From assembly GCA_024693715.1 (NCBI GenBank), contig JAILKS010000048.1, positions 23,699 to 87,698 of the forward strand: a DNA stretch of 64,000 nucleotides, given 5' to 3'. How positions within the stretch are numbered: position 1 is the stretch's first letter; each line of letters begins with the position of its first letter. Origin of the DNA: Treponema sp. GTDB taxonomy: Bacteria; Spirochaetota; Spirochaetia; Treponematales; Treponemataceae. The notes under the pieces are model-generated. The model saw nothing but the letters and a program-made list of their open reading frames with translations. It had not been told where the DNA came from and did not search any database. A program made the position numbers and the translations under genes. This document shows positions 61,236-64,000 of this stretch, piece by piece.

Positions 61236-61937
61236 ATGAATTCAAAAATTAAAAACTATGTAGATGTTTTATTCAAAGGAATCCCTAACACACAAAAAGC
61301 AAAGGAATTAAAGGAAGAAATTCTGTCTAATCTGAACGAGCACTTTGAAGCGCACATAAAAGAAGGTAAATCTGAAAATCAGGCATATACAGAATCTCTT
61401 GCAGATTTAGGTGATGTTGATGAGCTTTTAAAGAATCTTGAACCAGAAAAGGAACTTAAATCAAAAATCGATTTATATAAGACAAAAAGAGCAAAATACA
61501 CATCTATAAGCATAATTCTTTATATAATCGGTGTAACAATCATGATTGGATTACCAGGCATTGCTGAAATTTTCAATCTTGGAGATGAAGATAAGTTCGG
61601 AATCGTCGGTCTTATAATAATGTTTATTTTTGTCGCAATTGCAACCGGACTTCTGGTATACACACACATGAGCATACCACAGGATGTTTCGCAATATATT
61701 CATAAAACTCATACCTTGCGCTATGAATACAATGGTAATTCAAAAACAAAACGATTTATCGCTGCATTCTTAAAGCTTTACTGGGCTTTAGTTCTTGCAA
61801 TTTATCTTATTGTTTCTTTCTCTACAGGAAGATGGGGAATTACCTGGTTAATCTGGATAATCGCTTCTGCAATTAAAAATGCTGTTTTACTCTTCCTCAA
61901 TACAAACGAAGAAGAATTAAAAGAATTTGATAACTAA
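61236..61937 (+). CDS. HAAS-domain membrane protein
   Basis: The 233-residue protein has an N-terminal HAAS-type helical domain (about 1-75: NAKELKEEIL-like, NLNEHFEAHIKEGKS, ESLADLGDVDELL) and then four membrane helices. HAAS/DUF1700 proteins are almost always next to a short PadR and are thought to form a sensory pair with it. AGGAGG lies before the ATG; 24 bp separate it from padR. Confidence 0.88.
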   Translation: MNSKIKNYVDVLFKGIPNTQKAKELKEEILSNLNEHFEAHIKEGKSENQAYTESLADLGDVDELLKNLEPEKELKSKIDLYKTKRAKYTSISIILYIIGVTIMIGLPGIAEIFNLGDEDKFGIVGLIIMFIFVAIATGLLVYTHMSIPQDVSQYIHKTHTLRYEYNGNSKTKRFIAAFLKLYWALVLAIYLIVSFSTGRWGITWLIWIIASAIKNAVLLFLNTNEEELKEFDN

Positions 61938-61948
61938 AGGAGAAAAAC

Positions 61949-62737
61949 ATGAAAATTGAAAAAATTCTTGCTTTTATCTGGCTTGCAATTGCCGCAGTTT
62001 TAATATTTCTTTTTGTTTCATTTATAAAAAATGACGGAATGTTTCATTTCAGATTCAATTCAAACCATCCCTCGAAATCACTTGCCGGTAATTATGATTT
62101 ATATTCCGATGAAAGTTATACGAAGGAACAGATTACAGAATTTGAAATTAATCTTACAAGTGAAGCTATTTTCTTTGAAACTTCTGAGGATGATAAAATT
62201 ACAATTGAATTTTATTGTAATGAAGACAGAAAGCCAGTTACATCACTTGATGGAACAAAATATTCTATCAAAAGCAAAAACATTCACAAACCAGGTGGTT
62301 CAAGCAAACAGCGCAAAATCGTTATTTATATACCAAAGGATTATACTATCGGAAAAATCAATGCAAATATTTCAAGCGGTTCCATCTATCTTGCTGACTG
62401 CAAAATCGATTTATTCCAGAGTGAAATATCAAGCGGCGTAATTCAAGGAAATGCAAAAATCAATGAAATTCATTCAAATTCATCTTCCGGTGTTACAAAG
62501 CTCACTTTAAATGAACCTTTGACGAGAGAAAGTTCACTTTATACAACCTCTGGAATAATAAAGCTCAAGATTCCTGAAGAATCAAATTTGAGCATTTATC
62601 ACACTGTTACAAGCGGCATTTACAACAACAAGCTTAAACTTGAAGAAACATCTAAAGGACCTGATGTTCTTGGTACAGGTGATGTAAAATTACATTTATC
62701 AGCTACAAGTGGTATAATAAAAATCAACGAAGGTTAA
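61949..62737 (+). CDS. DUF4097 beta-repeat protein with one membrane helix
   Basis: The 262-residue protein has one N-terminal membrane helix and an exported beta-roll of repeated SSG turns (NISSGSIYLADC, EISSGVIQGNA, NSSSGVTKLTL, TTSGIIKLKI), the DUF4097 pattern. In PadR-HAAS loci this protein is usually part of an envelope-stress module; its molecular job is unknown. It starts 11 bp after the HAAS gene. Confidence 0.85.
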   Translation: MKIEKILAFIWLAIAAVLIFLFVSFIKNDGMFHFRFNSNHPSKSLAGNYDLYSDESYTKEQITEFEINLTSEAIFFETSEDDKITIEFYCNEDRKPVTSLDGTKYSIKSKNIHKPGGSSKQRKIVIYIPKDYTIGKINANISSGSIYLADCKIDLFQSEISSGVIQGNAKINEIHSNSSSGVTKLTLNEPLTRESSLYTTSGIIKLKIPEESNLSIYHTVTSGIYNNKLKLEETSKGPDVLGTGDVKLHLSATSGIIKINEG

Positions 62738-62739
62738 TC

Positions 62740-63492
62740 ATGAGAAAGAAGATTTTTGAAAATTGTATAATAATCACATCTGCAGTTCTTATAATTGCAA
62801 GCTCCATCCAATTTTTCTGCCTTAAAGATTATATTCCCTTTGGTGTTCTGCTTATCTCTGCACTGCTGATTTTAAGTCTTTCAATCTTCCGTGACAAACT
62901 CATGCTTCTTTCAATTGCTGCTTTTCTCGTAAGCACTTACATCTTCTTATTTCATCCGACAGATCCTCTTGCTCTACCGATTTTCTCCATCGGAACACAC
63001 AGCCTTTCGACAAGAGGATTTTACAGAAAGCACAAAAAAATCAAAATCATCATTACTGTTGTCTATTATGCCGTTCTTCTTTTCTCCTGCCTTATTCTTA
63101 ACCCGGACAAATTTCCTAAAGCGATGCTGATTCATCTTCCGATGACATTCATCTATCTTTCTTCTGCTTATATTATGAGCATTTATATCAGGCAGCTCAT
63201 GGGAGACCGCAAATTTCATTTTCTGAATCTGACAGAATATCCTCAGCTTTCAGAAAAGGATAAGCTCTTCATTAAAAAAATATTTAATGGTGAAAAATAT
63301 GAACAGATAGCAGATGATCTAAATATGTCGCTTTCCTCCATAAAAAAACATTCCCGTCAGATTTTCGAACTTTTCGACTGTACAGATTTAATCAGTTTTA
63401 TTACAAAATACAGTCGTTATGAAATTCTTTATACGGAAGATGATGTTTTGAAATATAAAAACAAGATGTTTGCAATGAGAAAGCTGCCGTAA
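62740..63492 (+). CDS. Membrane-bound LuxR-type HTH protein
   Basis: The 250-residue protein has about five membrane helices (about 8-155) and a cytoplasmic LuxR/GerE-like helix-turn-helix (about 165-225: LSEKDKLFIKKIFNGEKYEQIADDLNMS, then SIKKHSRQIFELF). It lacks a receiver domain. It could sense a membrane signal and bind DNA directly. It begins 2 bp after the DUF4097 stop, so it is part of the PadR operon. Confidence 0.82.
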   Translation: MRKKIFENCIIITSAVLIIASSIQFFCLKDYIPFGVLLISALLILSLSIFRDKLMLLSIAAFLVSTYIFLFHPTDPLALPIFSIGTHSLSTRGFYRKHKKIKIIITVVYYAVLLFSCLILNPDKFPKAMLIHLPMTFIYLSSAYIMSIYIRQLMGDRKFHFLNLTEYPQLSEKDKLFIKKIFNGEKYEQIADDLNMSLSSIKKHSRQIFELFDCTDLISFITKYSRYEILYTEDDVLKYKNKMFAMRKLP

Positions 63493-63511
63493 AAAAACAG
63501 TCTTTTAAAAT

Positions 63512-63558
63512 AAAAAATGCAGTATCATGTTTCAAAAGATTCATAATACTGCATTTTT
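63512..63558. terminator. Bidirectional terminator between the PadR operon and the hydrogenase gene
   Basis: ATGCAGTAT (63517-63525) pairs with ATACTGCAT (63546-63554), flanked by A and T runs on both sides, between convergent genes. Confidence 0.8.
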
Positions 63559-63580
63559 AGTTTAACTATAAATTATTTTC

Positions 63581-64000
63581 TTATCGATAAGGTTTTAATT
63601 CAACATAAGATGTATGCAAGAGTTCGTGAGACTTGTGTCCAAGCGGCTCGCCAAGGAAATCCTTGTAAATTGCTGTAATTTCAGGGTTGTTATGTGACTG
63701 ACGGATTGTACACTTTTCATCATCTGTGTACAAAGCCTTTGTACGTGCAGCACGAACCTCGTCTGTAACACCATAAGGCTGTCCTCCACCACCAATACAA
63801 CCACCGCGGCAAGCCATAACTTCTATAAAGTGCCAGGTTGGTTCTTTACCGGCAGCCAGGTCAGCACGAATCTGTTCTACAACAGCGTCTACATTCTTAA
63901 TCTGATGTACTACTGCAATGCGTACCTTTGTTCCGCCAAGGTCAACTTCGGCAGATTTAACGCCTTCCATACCGCGAACAGCTTCGTATTCTACAGGGCC
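63581..64000 (-). CDS. [FeFe] hydrogenase catalytic subunit, C-terminal part (partial)
   Basis: The frame is open from the window edge (GPVEYEAVRGMEG) to a stop at 63581, giving 139 residues. EVMACRGGCIGGGGQP is the third H-cluster motif, with Cys ligands of the catalytic iron site. The end (SHNNPEITAIYKDFLGEPLGHKSHELLHTSY) is the small-subunit tail of HndD/HymC-type enzymes. It would form H2 from fermentation electrons or oxidise it. The start and other clusters are outside the window. Confidence 0.93.
   Translation of the reverse strand, partial: GPVEYEAVRGMEGVKSAEVDLGGTKVRIAVVHQIKNVDAVVEQIRADLAAGKEPTWHFIEVMACRGGCIGGGGQPYGVTDEVRAARTKALYTDDEKCTIRQSHNNPEITAIYKDFLGEPLGHKSHELLHTSYVELKPYR

Noticed and set aside
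1..64000. CRISPR arrays, rRNA genes, transposases
   Set aside because: I looked for regularly spaced repeats, rRNA landmarks and DDE or serine recombinase motifs and saw none.

Overview
The window is AT-rich chromosomal DNA from a strictly anaerobic, fibre-degrading spirochaete, most likely a rumen or gut Treponema. Evidence: a 286-aa FlaB-type core flagellin, many Treponema-style lipoproteins and outer-membrane barrels, a rubredoxin, the C-terminal part of an [FeFe] hydrogenase, and three glycoside hydrolases (GH120, GH3, GH9) that lack signal peptides and so probably cleave imported oligosaccharides. The species assignment is inference.

Layout. 1-3.5 kb: partial GH120 xylosidase, rubredoxin, GH3 glucosidase. 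3.5-3.8 kb: tRNA-Ile2(CAU) whose 3' end and terminator are duplicated. 3.9-9.9 kb: a lipoprotein, MnmE, a DUF4015 glycosidase-like protein, a degenerate HD-GYP membrane protein and a small secreted protein. 10-21.7 kb: a 2050-aa Ig-repeat protein ending in a barrel, a peptidase-MA/propeller/barrel protein and an ABC-2 exporter. 21.8-34.5 kb: GH9, a lipoprotein, an NlpC/P60 hydrolase, an acyl-CoA synthetase, a lone CBM48 protein, metK behind a SAM-II-type riboswitch, an HD hydrolase, a chemoreceptor, UppP and a frameshifted NAD(P)HX repair enzyme. 34.6-42.4 kb: an operon of four alternating beta-helix lipoproteins (A-B-A'-B') followed by a barrel protein. 42.4-51 kb: an accessory island. 51-60.7 kb: a YczE-like membrane protein, type III glutamine synthetase, lipoproteins, PurD and FlaB. 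60.9-63.5 kb: a PadR-HAAS-DUF4097-LuxR operon. The right edge is the hydrogenase.

The most distinctive region is 45.3-51 kb. Five promoters there share one rigid design, ATTCCC-N7-GGGAAT-N10-(-10 box). They drive a lipoprotein operon (LPP20-like and CsgG/FlgO-like), two unknown proteins, a WYL-domain regulator and an ADP-ribosylglycohydrolase with a coupled 41-aa gene. The WYL protein is the obvious candidate regulator. A mobile-mystery-protein A/B (HTH/Fic) cassette sits inside the island, between a 5' fragment of the WYL gene and the intact WYL gene with a second copy of the promoter.

Two further regulatory observations cover wider areas. metK has a SAM-II-like pseudoknot aptamer with an extra hairpin that is placed to mask its Shine-Dalgarno. 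At least eight genes (GH3, DUF4015, GH9, HD, MCP, YczE, glnN, purD) have a -10-like box 6-8 nt before the start codon and no Shine-Dalgarno, which suggests leaderless mRNAs. All assignments come from reading sequence and translations; no database search was run.
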